Below are positions 1 to 7,680 of a stretch of 11,319 nucleotides of DNA, in pieces. Source of the stretch: Dunaliella salina (Eukaryota; Chlorophyta; Chlorophyceae; Chlamydomonadales; Dunaliellaceae). The notes beneath the pieces are model-generated. The model searched no databases and was not told where the DNA came from. It saw only the letters and a list, made by a program, of their open reading frames with translations. The stretch is from the NCBI GenBank assembly GCA_002284615.2, contig MU070360.1, forward strand, positions 3,442 through 14,760, read 5' to 3'. A program made the translations under genes and the position numbers. Numbering within the stretch: position 1 is the stretch's first letter; the number at the start of each line of letters is the position of its first letter.

Positions 1-1
1 C

Positions 2-1199
2 CAGAACTGTGTGGCAGACACCGAGATCCCTGGTGCAGGTCCTGGTGGAAATCCATTTACAAATATTTTCTGGTTAGCCAAGGAAGAAAGAGTACTTGCT
101 GCAGGCACATCTACAAGTCCACCACCCACCCACAGGCTCACCTATCTCCCCAATCTTCAAGATGCTCTCAATTCCCACATGCATTCCAAACACAAGCTTG
201 GATATGCCAATGCCAAAACAGGCTACTACTCTTACTGTCAAAACTTATTACCGCGAGTAGATTAAAAAATCAGCAATGCCTTCAGAAATATGCCCAACAT
301 CTCTGTACCCATGAAGCGTACCATCCTGCAGTACTGCACGGGCACCCTCTACAACCAAAAACATGCAGTACGTTTCAAAAGGTCAACTGATCCATCTTGC
401 CCCCTTCCAGGCTGCCATCATTTGAACAGCGCACTGCACATGCTCTCAGGATGCCAGAATTATATCATCCCCAACATGAGAACTGAACGCCATAACATTG
501 CAGGCAGAATGTACAAAAGCCCTCAGCAAATGCCTTGTAGGGGCAGGCCTGGTCTACACAGACATAGGGAGCGATTTTAAGCTTGCTCAACACAACCTCC
601 AACTCCCTACACATGCCTCCAGCATAACTTAATCTGCTTACTTCTTCCCTAGTAACCTTCGAGAGAGAAAGAGACTTAACTCCAGTCGACCAGATGCTGT
701 TTTGATCACCCCTTTTAATGCCAATCATTCTTCAAACGGTGTTTCTCCTACCCATCCCCATCACGCTTTGCGCGGCTCCTCACGGAAGACCATCATAACT
801 AGTCGCATGAGGCAACCCCATGAACTTCGTGCAAATGAACGCCATGTGCACCTAATAGAAATCAAGTTCTGTGAAGACACAAGGCCAGAGCATCAGTTGA
901 ACACGGCAAAGCAGCAGCATGCAGACCTTTTTTAATTTATTAACGCTAAAGCTGTTACGATTCACCCTATTCTCCTGGGTGTAGGTGGAACTATTTACAC
1001 TGAGCATACCCTGAAGCAATTCAAACAACTAGGATTGGATCACCAGCATGCCACAAAGCTTGCTAAACAACTTCATGCCCATTCTGTTCAATATGCCCAC
1101 AAACTAGTCTCCACACGTCGCGCTATTGAAAACAAGAATACTTCCAACTGCCAGGTTCTAGAGCCAGGTGCTTCTAGGAACCCTCCAGGTCCACATTAG
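2..1199 (+). pseudogene. Decayed LINE retrotransposon ORF, C-terminal part (zinc knuckle + restriction-like endonuclease)
   Basis: This is the 3' end of a non-LTR retrotransposon polyprotein; the reverse transcriptase would lie left of the window. Frame 2 (from base 2) holds a CCHC knuckle of spacing C-x4-C-x7-H-x4-C (CPLPGC...H...GC, about 398-454), then ERHN (about 485-496). The reading then moves to frame 0 near base 512 (KALSK, GLVYTDIGSDFKLAQHNLQ), followed by RPDAVL (about 681-698) and HLIEIKFCEDT (about 849-881). The order CCHC, RHN, PD, ExK is that of the RLE domain of R2-like LINEs, which nicks target DNA for reverse transcription. The conserved-looking tail (ILLGVGGTIYTEHTL, then STRRAIEN) ends at TAG 1197-1199. 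Lesions are TAA at 263-265, the net +1 shift near 512, and TAA at 630-632 and 933-935. It cannot make the full protein. The family call rests on motif order, not on a search. Confidence 0.8.
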
Positions 1200-1500
1200 C
1201 ATTCTCTTTTTCATACCTTGTGGTGGAGGGGGCACACGGCTCTTTTTTGAGCCAATGTGTCTCCTTTTCCTTAATTGATATAGGGAGAGTTTCTCTTCCT
1301 GCATAGTTTTTCTTTTCTTCTCAGCCGAAGCGTCTCCTTCAGTTAAGGATATTTCCCTTATTACATGCGGCCTTTCCCCTGCATAAACTTCTTCTTTATT
1401 TTTTCCTCCCCTTCCTGATTTAATGTACGAATTTTCCTCCTTCTACCTTAATTTTCCTTTCCTTCATTTCAAACCTTTTTGTGCCAGCCTGCTTGGACGA
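1200..1500 (+). other. Probable LINE 3' UTR, pyrimidine-rich
   Basis: The stretch directly after the last LINE stop is strongly T/C-rich on the + strand, has no open frame of note, and carries one clear hairpin. RLE LINEs usually have a 3' UTR that their reverse transcriptase recognises, so this is the natural reading. No poly(A) tail or target-site duplication marks the end. The right boundary near 1500 is set only by the loss of pyrimidine richness. Confidence 0.4.
1233..1259 (+). other. Hairpin in the presumed LINE 3' UTR
   Basis: GGCTC (1238-1242) pairs with GAGCC (1249-1253) across a six-T loop. Outer bases CACA (1233-1236) pair with TGTG (1256-1259) after a small asymmetric interior bulge. 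Its place 34 bases past the LINE stop suggests an RNA recognition element for the reverse transcriptase, but that role is inferred. In a eukaryotic setting it should not be read as a bacterial-type terminator. Confidence 0.4.
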
Positions 1501-2611
1501 GAGACCCAGGTGTCATGAACTTGTTAAAAATCATACCAACAGGAAGCCAAAAACAACAAACCATTGACCAAGATTCAGCCAGTCAAATGTCAATCTAAAA
1601 GTCTCTCATGAATGCATGCGTCCTCATTGGCCCAGCCAGGCTAGCTTAGGCCCCTCTTTTACTTCCTAAATGCCAGATGTATGGCATGGTTGCTATACAG
1701 ATGGGCACAACTTGTTGGCATGGTAGCTATACAGTTGGGCACAACTTGTTGGCATGGTTGCGATACAGTTGGGCACAACTTGAAGGAGTAGGTCCGAGCA
1801 GCTAGTACATACAGGAGAACAAGAAAATGAAAGCGCAAGGCATAGCAGCAGTGGTACCCTTGTGCCAGCCAGCAGTGGCTCCGTTCATGTCTCTGAGCCT
1901 TCATCTGGTTGGCTGCAGGTGAGGCAAACACAATGGTAGGCTGTTACAGTGGTGATTCACTTCCAGACCCCCCCCCCCACTCCCCCCTTACAGGACAAGG
2001 GAGGAGGATTCATGCTTTTCTTTTGCTGGAAATCTGCGTTTCTACTCAAGAAGTCACAGAGGACAAGCAAGGACTGCGTCTTGCATTGACAATTAGTATC
2101 CACATCTCATCCTTCTCTGCATTTGCTCTGCCTGTGAAGGAAACTGGGCTAGACAGGAGATGAGCGTGAAGGTGTGACTCAGCCCAAGTGCTAATGCTCT
2201 GCCTGGCATGCAGGCTTGAAAATGATTTCTGCCCCGTCTCATAAAACGAAAACTCATACAGGCATGAGGTGATCGATTGGGAACCCATCACATGACCATA
2301 CGGGCATAAGGTATTTTCCGACCAGGGCGGAAGGCTTGCATGCACAGTGCAACCTTGAACAGGGTTGCAGCTGCTTCGGAGAAGTGCACTTGGACTGGTA
2401 TCCTTGAGAGGACACCGGACCTACCAGAGTGAGTGGTGGCTAAAAAAATGCACATAAACTGCAAATGCAACTTCTTTCAATGTGACTGTGAGGCCAAATA
2501 GACTTTTTAGCGAATAAAAGTACTTTTGCATATTTCATGTCCATACCCATTTACAGTCACAATGTTTCAATTTTGCCCGTGGTCTTGTCACACTTAGGAT
2601 CATGCTGTTGA

Positions 2612-2620
<9 letters not shown>
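1501..2620. other. Intergenic stretch without a convincing gene
   Basis: Apart from the 34-bp triplicate and an 11-C run (1968-1978), I see nothing I can name. Open frames on both strands here are under 100 codons and show no family motif. A strong acceptor-like sequence lies on the - strand, ending in TTCCTTCACAG just before base 2131, but the frames after it stop quickly and no matching donor or partner exon is evident. Confidence 0.5.
1683..1784 (+). repeat. Tandem repeat, 34 bp x 3
   Basis: Three head-to-tail units start at 1683, 1717 and 1751, each beginning GGCATGGT and carrying ATACAG...GGGCACAACTTG. Copies differ at a few positions (TTGCTATAC, TAGCTATAC, TTGCGATAC). The third copy ends in GAA where the other two have GTT, marking the array's end. 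It is a short minisatellite with no coding sign. Confidence 0.9.

Positions 2621-2696
<76 letters not shown>
2621..2696 (+). repeat. (CA)38 microsatellite
   Basis: Seventy-six bases of uninterrupted CA dinucleotide follow a short imperfect CACACATA lead-in. Pure alternating purine-pyrimidine tracts of this length are prone to slippage and can adopt Z-DNA. Reading frames across it give only Thr-His or Cys-Val runs and are not genes. Confidence 0.98.
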
Positions 2697-2698
<2 letters not shown>

Positions 2699-2870
2699 CA
2701 CCCCCCCAGCTTTGCTGCGCCACATGTATCATGCCTGTGTTGTGTTGCGTGCACAACAGAGACTGTTTGAATTGGTGCATAATACAAGTGCATTGCAACA
2801 CGCATTGTGCCTGTGTGTTGCAAGTCCTTCTTATTGGGCAAAAAATTCAACATGATTGATTTTAATGTAC

Positions 2871-3178
2871 GCACAGCATCGAGATCGTGGGGACCAACCA
2901 CACCGGGCACATCAACAATGTGTCCGTGTGAGATCACCATGGGCGCAGCACTATGGGTGGGATCAACGCCATGGGAGATCACAATGGTCCCCTCAACAAG
3001 ATGTCCATGGGAGGCCGACATGGGCATAGCACCATGGGAGGTCAACATGGGCGACCACCATGGGTGATTGCGATGGTCAGATTAGCAAGATGCCCATGGG
3101 AGATCATCAAAAGCGCAGCACCATGGGTGGTTAACATGGGCGATCACCATGGGTGATTGCGACGGTCAGGTTAGTCGT
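2871..3178 (+). repeat. Degenerate CCATGG-rich minisatellite, left part
   Basis: Units begin with GC(A/G)(C/T)AGCA-like starts at 2871, 2943, 3024 and 3113, so spacing drifts from 72 to 89 bases. Each carries phrases such as CCATGGG(A/T)G, CATGGGCGA(C/T)CACCATGG and GATTGCGA(T/C)GGTCAG. The 40-base segments at 3046 and 3135 are nearly identical. Within it smaller CATGGG-type motifs recur, so the unit looks like a higher-order repeat. A short + frame reads Met-Gly-rich through it, but the frame is not kept across the array, so I read it as noncoding. Confidence 0.8.
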
Positions 3179-3223
3179 GAGCGTGAAGGTGCAGAGCTTC
3201 ATGGGCTTGAGGAGGAGCTCAGC

Positions 3224-3225
<2 letters not shown>

Positions 3226-3307
<82 letters not shown>
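3226..3307 (+). repeat. (GT)41 microsatellite
   Basis: Eighty-two bases of uninterrupted GT dinucleotide sit inside the minisatellite. It is the complement-sense counterpart of the (CA)38 tract about 530 bases upstream, so the pair forms a long inverted repeat. Confidence 0.98.
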
Positions 3308-3309
<2 letters not shown>

Positions 3310-3399
3310 TCCCACAGCTAGCTTCTAAAGCCTAGTGCTTCTAGTGACCCTCCAAGTCCCCAGTAACCTCTTCTGTCTCAAATCCCCTTGGTAGAAGAG

Positions 3400-3600
3400 T
3401 CAACATGAGCGACCAACACAGGTGAACGCAGTTGTCAAGTAAGCAAGGTGCCCATGAGAGATCATCATAGGCACAGCACCAAGGAGGTCAACATGGGCAA
3501 TCACCCATGGGATCACACATTGCGATCGTCACATTGCAAAAAAGCAAGATGGGAGATCCATAGGAGATCACCATGGACGCAGCCCCCATCACAATTTGCA
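3400..3600 (+). repeat. Degenerate CCATGG-rich minisatellite, right part
   Basis: The same satellite resumes after the GT tract: GTCAACATG, GCGACCA, GCAAGGTGCCCATGAGAGATCATCA, then a unit start at 3471 (GCACAGCACC) and another near 3577. Copies here are more diverged and less regularly spaced than to the left. The GT tract and about 90 bases of other sequence therefore look like an interruption of one older array. Confidence 0.65.
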
Positions 3601-3630
3601 CATGGACAAGATGTCCACGTTAAATATATC

Positions 3631-3680
3631 ATAGCGCTATATAGCTATGTAATTCGGGAAATAGCGCTATATGCCAATCT
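3631..3680. repeat. ATAGCGCTAT palindrome-pair cassette, copy 1
   Basis: Two perfect 10-bp palindromes ATAGCGCTAT lie at 3631-3640 and 3661-3670. The left one is followed by ATAGCTA and the right one by ATGCCAATC. The same arrangement recurs at 6513-6570, which shows it is a repeated cassette rather than chance. Confidence 0.75.
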
Positions 3681-5150
3681 ATTGGTTCGGCAAATGCAAA
3701 GAAATATCAGGGGGGTCAGCTGGCCCGTATAGCCAGACATGCTCTTTCTCATTCTTTTTTCTCTCAAATGTAACCATGACACCCATTTTTATTTATAAAA
3801 TCATGACATTCACCAAAAGATGATGAAAATTGGAGGACCTCAGATCACTATCCAGGCCTCAGAACGCCCCAAAAAAGGCCCACAGCTCCACGCTGGGACA
3901 GATTTTCACTCCCAAAAATCTTTTTGGATAAGTCTTCTGTCGTATGCTAACATCCTGCATATTCAAGAATAGAAAAGGAGGAAATTTAACCTTTTTGGCG
4001 CCCCTTTGTAGGGGTGTTCACGCCCCGAGGTGACTTTCACCAAATGACTTGAAAATTTGACAATTGGTCACATTTGATAAATACAAAGGGCTGGCTACTT
4101 GGAATTCCGGTCCAGGGGGTGATCTGGGCGCCCCAGAAATTGACATTTCAGATCAGATCAGGGGTTACCATGCATAATTTTTTATAACTCGCCAGGGAGC
4201 AGCCCATTTTTTTTTTTCATGTTTGTTTTCATGGATGCCTGATGTAAATACCGGAGGGTCCCAACTCCTGTGTGAAACTTTGCATGCTTATAACTTTGCA
4301 CCGGCAACTGCTTACAGGATTATGAGCAGTGCGTTGGAAAGCATAACTGCATTTAGCAATGCTTTTCGTTATGTAACTAGTTGCTGGTGTTGATCTGTGC
4401 CAGGTCACAGATTGATCACATGTTTGGCAGTGAATTTCAGGAGCCTTTGAAATCCCACCCTGGCTCAGCCAGACCACCAATTGACCCCATTTTTTTTGCA
4501 ATGGTGTCTGCTACATCACTGCTCCACACTTGAAGGTAAATCTGACAAAATGGGGAGGATCCCAGAAAAGTTTCCTGGCACTGACCCCCTGAGTTGGGAC
4601 CCTCTGTGTAAATACCTATCCATTGATAGGCTATTTATTGAAAACAACCCCCAAAAAGGCAAGCTGGCTCGGGAAATGTGTGTTTTGGGCCCTTTTTGGC
4701 TATTTTTGCATACAAGGATGGGCAGAAGAGATGTGGAGTATTATTTCCCTGCCCCCAATTGGGCACAGATCCTTAACATAGTATGATACAGCAGCGTGAG
4801 CAAAATGGGGCGGAAACGATGTTGCCTAGGGCTGATGCCTGCCGGAATCGCTGCTCTTTGATGCTAAAAATGTGTGTTTGAGCCCACCCATGACCATCCA
4901 GCCAATATTTTTGGGCAATTCTTATTGCAAACCTTTTCTTTTATCACAAGTTATCTAACAGTGTGCTGCATGACCAAAACGGACCACTTTCAGAATGACC
5001 CTCTTTCTGGGGTGCTCATTTGTCTAAGTGCTAACACAAAAAAGGGGTTTTGGTGCATTAGGTGCCTTCAGTATGATTGTTTTGGCACGGAACTTGGCGT
5101 GGGGGTCCAGCATAGTGATTTGTAGGGGTTGTGGGGGGGAAATCAGGAAT
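3681..5150. other. Dispersed noncoding repeat zone
   Basis: No gene is supported in this stretch. It is AT-leaning and full of recurring phrases: TTTCACCAAATGAC (about 4034) resembles ATTCACCAAAAGATGA (about 3809), and CCAAAAA/GGCCC-type motifs recur in both orientations. This is the texture of old, overlapping dispersed repeats inserted in both directions. Open frames reach about 100 codons but match no family I know and have no coding-like composition. Confidence 0.5.
4254..4604. repeat. Inverted repeat with 14-bp perfect arms
   Basis: GAGGGTCCCAACTC at 4254-4267 is the exact reverse complement of 4591-4604. Farther in, GAAACTTT follows each arm at a different spacing, and ACCCCATTTT near 4482 is mirrored by AAAATGGGG near 4548. 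This fits two diverged copies of one repeat in opposite orientation, or an eroded foldback element. Confidence 0.5.
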
Positions 5151-6250
5151 GCATGAGTGCGCGGGTGCCTGCTGGGGGAAACATGCTTATTTTCAAGAGG
5201 TAATTGCATGCAGGGTGTGTTAAGCCACAGCTCACATCATTGTGTTTAGAAAGGAGCGAAAAACTGTACATGCATTGGTGCACATGCCTCCCTTTGAGCA
5301 CACCACAACGCTCTGCTCCCCTGCTCCTTGCATGCCATCGCCTGAAAACTTTCCCAGACCTCACAGCATGTGCCCAGATACAAACTCCAACACAGGGCCT
5401 TCAAGGTTTGGGGCAGCGCATGGTCAGCTGTCCAGCAGTTTGCATTGTAGTCATGAGCATGCAGGGGGTGTGTCAGGTGTGCTGCAGTGGTATCTCCAAG
5501 CTTTGAATGCGCGCCTTTCGACCTTAATGACTCTTAATGATGCTTCTTGAGTGCTGGAGCTCACTGTGCAGGCCAGCTGGCGTGCATGCATGCGCGACAC
5601 ACCCCTTGCCACCCACACAGTGTGTTTACAGCCCCAACTGCAGCAGCCTGTGTGCAGGATATCCTCCCTTATGTATTGGTGCAGGTCTGGGACAGGGTGG
5701 GCAGACTGTCCAAGCTGCTGCTGGCTTCAGGGTGCTCCTTCCTGCTGGTCAAAGCTCTAAGACAGCTGCTGCCGCCCGCTCCAGCAGTGGAGAGTCACTG
5801 CTCCAAAATTAAAAGAATCATTCATTGAATGGAACAGAGTACTCGTGCCCCAAAAGCAGCGAGCCCGATGGCCCATCAGGAAGGCGATTTGCTGGACCTG
5901 TCAAATTTTCAAACCTAACAGCTGGTGCACCTGGGCTCATAAAACAAGTGCAGACGGACCTTTTAATTTGTATTTAATAAGTTCAAATCCTCAAGTTAAG
6001 CTCCACGTGTTTGGAGAGGGGGTCCGATCTAGGCCTGGACACCCACCTCCTGTCATCTCCCCAGCCACTGCACCATCCCACATTCTGAGACCAGGCTTGC
6101 CAACCATTTTTGCAACATGAACTGCTCATCAAGTCCAAATTGGGATTGGAGCAACTTGGTCAAGGGGTGAGCACCACTACAAACTGTGGCTTGATTTTCT
6201 TTAAGGGAAGTGGCTGAAATTCTGCACCTCACCAACCACAGGGTCTTTTA
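5151..6250. other. Region with weak, unassigned coding-like fragments
   Basis: No gene can be named. On the + strand two short open segments look somewhat protein-like (about 5471-5547 and 5658-5828; listed separately). The rest shows no motif. A sequence resembling a tRNA B box (GTTCAAATCCTC near 5980) does not fold into a cloverleaf with its surroundings, so no tRNA is called. Confidence 0.4.
5658..5828 (+). pseudogene. Unrecognised coding-like fragment, possible exon remnant
   Basis: After an acceptor-like CTGTGTGCAG (ending at 5657), a frame runs 56 codons to TGA. It begins DILPYVLVQVW, continues with a leucine-rich amphipathic stretch (LSKLLLASG, SFLLVKALRQLL), and then PPAPAVESHC. That pattern looks more like a helical protein segment than random sequence. 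A second leucine-rich piece (LQWYLQALNARLSTLM, about 5485-5532) lies upstream in another frame and stops at 5548-5550, with no donor before the stop. I do not recognise a family. It could be a decayed exon pair, part of a repeat, or chance. Confidence 0.2.
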
Positions 6251-6252
6251 GC

Positions 6253-6509
6253 CCCATTTCTTTCACAATGATATTCTTTTATTACAAGGACTCCAAATCA
6301 TCAGAAATTGCCCAATTTGGTACAGTGGCTCAGATATGGAAATTTGGTGTTGAAAACTAGCGGCTGATTAGGCATGTTCTCCCTAACTGGTAAGCCTAAC
6401 CGGTAAGAAAGAAAGCTACATCAAGCTCGAAGCTTACCATTTGGGGAAAACATGTGTGAGGGGCATGGCAAAAACTGGCTGATTTTGGGCCTCAGCTGGC
6501 CCCCTCTGA
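6253..6509 (+). repeat. Dispersed repeat, copy A
   Basis: This shares with copy B (7214-7495) the ordered blocks CAATGATATTCTTTT, AGGACTCCA, CCCAATTTGGT(A/G)CAGTG, AACTAG, GAGCATG/GGGCATGGCAAAAACTGGC, and GATTTTGGGCCTCAG followed by CCCCCTCTGA. The order and spacing are kept while the sequence between has diverged. It is noncoding in all frames I checked, and its right end abuts the second palindrome cassette. Confidence 0.75.
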
Positions 6510-6512
6510 AGA

Positions 6513-6570
6513 AATATAGCGCTATATTGCTAAATATAGATTTGACTCACATAGCGCTATATGCCGATCC
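6513..6570. repeat. ATAGCGCTAT palindrome-pair cassette, copy 2
   Basis: The left palindrome extends to a perfect 16-mer, AATATAGCGCTATATT (6513-6528). The right one is ATAGCGCTAT at 6551-6560, followed by ATGCCGATC. Compared with copy 1, left members share ATAGCGCTATAT-n-GCTA and right members share ATAGCGCTATATGCC-n-ATC. The spacer is 5 bases longer here. Confidence 0.75.
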
Positions 6571-6821
6571 CTAATAATAATAAATAAGCAAAGAGATGTC
6601 CATGCAAGACCGTCTTAGGACCAGCAGGTCCCTGCTGAAACACAGAGTTGGTGCCCAAGCTACCCAGGGAGCACACCAGCAACTTGGATTGGCATGCTGT
6701 TTCAGGTGGCACGCTTCTCTCAGTATGCACCTGTTCTTGTTGATATTCTCCTCCTGTTTTGCCTCTCGTTCTACCTGACTCCCAGCTGCTGCTGCTGTAC
6801 CCGGCAATCTGTCTAAGGACT
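6557..6821 (-). other. Candidate downstream exon of the Q/P-rich gene (speculative)
   Basis: On the - strand, TCTTTTTTG...TTTGCAACAG forms an acceptor-like sequence ending at 6822. From 6821 the phase that would follow a splice at the end of the large CDS is open for 87 codons to TAG at 6559-6557. The frame has a Ser/Gly/Gln-rich start (GYSSSSWESGR, GEYQQEQ) and a hydrophobic end. The end lies inside palindrome cassette copy 2, and the other two - frames are also fairly open here, which weakens the case. The implied intron of about 850 bases would contain dispersed repeat copy B. Confidence 0.15.
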
Positions 6822-7062
6822 CTGTTGCAAACAGTGCATCACCCACAAAAAAGATTTACACCAGGTTGGATCAGAGGCCCAGCCCAGGGTTTATCCATGC
6901 AAGAACCTGGTCGTTCTGTGTGCCATGCCTTGTGCATGGATACATATCCTCAGAAGGGGCTACTTGAGCACGTGCCCAAATGTGCCCCTTTTTTGCATTT
7001 TCAGCTTGCCCACTCACAGCCACTTCACCAGCAACCAGTTTGGACAGTTTTAGCCCTGAAGT

Positions 7063-7083
7063 GTAGCTTGCGCTACAAGCTAC
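7063..7083. other. Perfect 8-bp stem hairpin
   Basis: GTAGCTTG (7063-7070) is the exact reverse complement of CAAGCTAC (7076-7083), with a five-base loop CGCTA. No gene end or known element adjoins it, so no role is assigned. Confidence 0.6.
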
Positions 7084-7213
7084 CAGAGCATATGCTCAGA
7101 GTTGTCACCACGTGTGCTCAGATAAATTGGAATTTAAGCTCACATGGGGCACCTAAACCCTTATTTGGTGCTGTTTGGCTGATTTTGCCGCTTAACATGA
7201 ACCATTAGGACTT

Positions 7214-7495
7214 TCCACTCCATCCTTTTGCAATGATATTCTTTTGGTTGAGGACTCCACGTCAATAAAAATCACCCAATTTGGTGCAGTGGGTGGTCAA
7301 GTATGGAGTTTTGGCGGAAAAAAACTAGGGATTACAGCACGGCTAATGAGGCATGTGCGCCCTGACAGGCCAATTTTTAAGCTTAATATTGCAGAAACAG
7401 CGGATGCCAAGGTGGCAAATTAGTCAGTTGAGGCGCATAAATGCAGGGAGCATGCAAAAACTGGCAGATTTTGGGCCTCAGATAGCCCCCTCTGA
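7214..7495 (+). repeat. Dispersed repeat, copy B
   Basis: This is the diverged partner of copy A about 960 bases upstream, in the same orientation, with the same ordered blocks from CAATGATATTCTTTT to GCCCCCTCTGA. It is slightly longer than copy A and is not followed by the palindrome cassette, so the cassette is not an obligate part of the repeat. Confidence 0.75.
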
Positions 7496-7673
7496 GATTT
7501 TCTGCATGCCGCTTCTTTCACATAAATGCAAACTTTGTGTGCCATAAGTAATGCGCAGATGCATACTCTGCGTGCCATTTTGCGGACAAATTGCACAGGA
7601 CACCACCTTCCAGGTCATCAATTGCAGCCAAACTCCCATAGAAACCATGCACACAGAAAGACAGGCTCCCCTG

Positions 7674-7680
7674 TTACCTG
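7674..7680 (-). other. Possible 5' splice site overlapping the stop codon
   Basis: On the - strand the CDS ends GACAGGTAACAG. The AGG-TAA end of the frame is also CAG|GTAA, a near-consensus donor whose GT lies at 7677-7676. Use of it would remove the stop and splice in phase 2. The acidic tail just before it is the least repetitive part of the protein, which makes an abrupt end here suspicious. The alternative is a true stop; a TGTAA motif, a poly(A) signal in green algae, lies on this strand at 7336-7332. Confidence 0.35.

Noticed and set aside
1243..1248. Rho-independent terminator at the hairpin with T run
   Set aside because: The T run is the loop, not the tail, and the setting is eukaryotic.
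1909..2345. Overlapping small frames on both strands and a good acceptor-like site on the - strand at 2131
   Set aside because: Frames are under 100 codons without motifs, and the exon after the acceptor stops after about 27 codons with no donor or partner.
2953..3156. Met-Gly-His-rich + frame over the minisatellite
   Set aside because: The repeat periods are not kept to multiples of three and the frame is lost between units, so no selection for protein is visible.
2535..3335. Frames giving long Cys-Val or Thr-His runs
   Set aside because: They only read through the CA and GT dinucleotide tracts.
5920..6100. tRNA or SINE head: a B-box-like GTTCAAATCC near 5980 (+) and an A-box-like TGGTGCAGTGG near 6072 (-)
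   Set aside because: The two boxes are on opposite strands, and no cloverleaf or correctly spaced box pair can be drawn.
6759..7208. A + strand frame of about 150 codons
   Set aside because: Composition is unstructured, no motif is seen, and it overlaps repeat sequence; the length is within what chance allows here.
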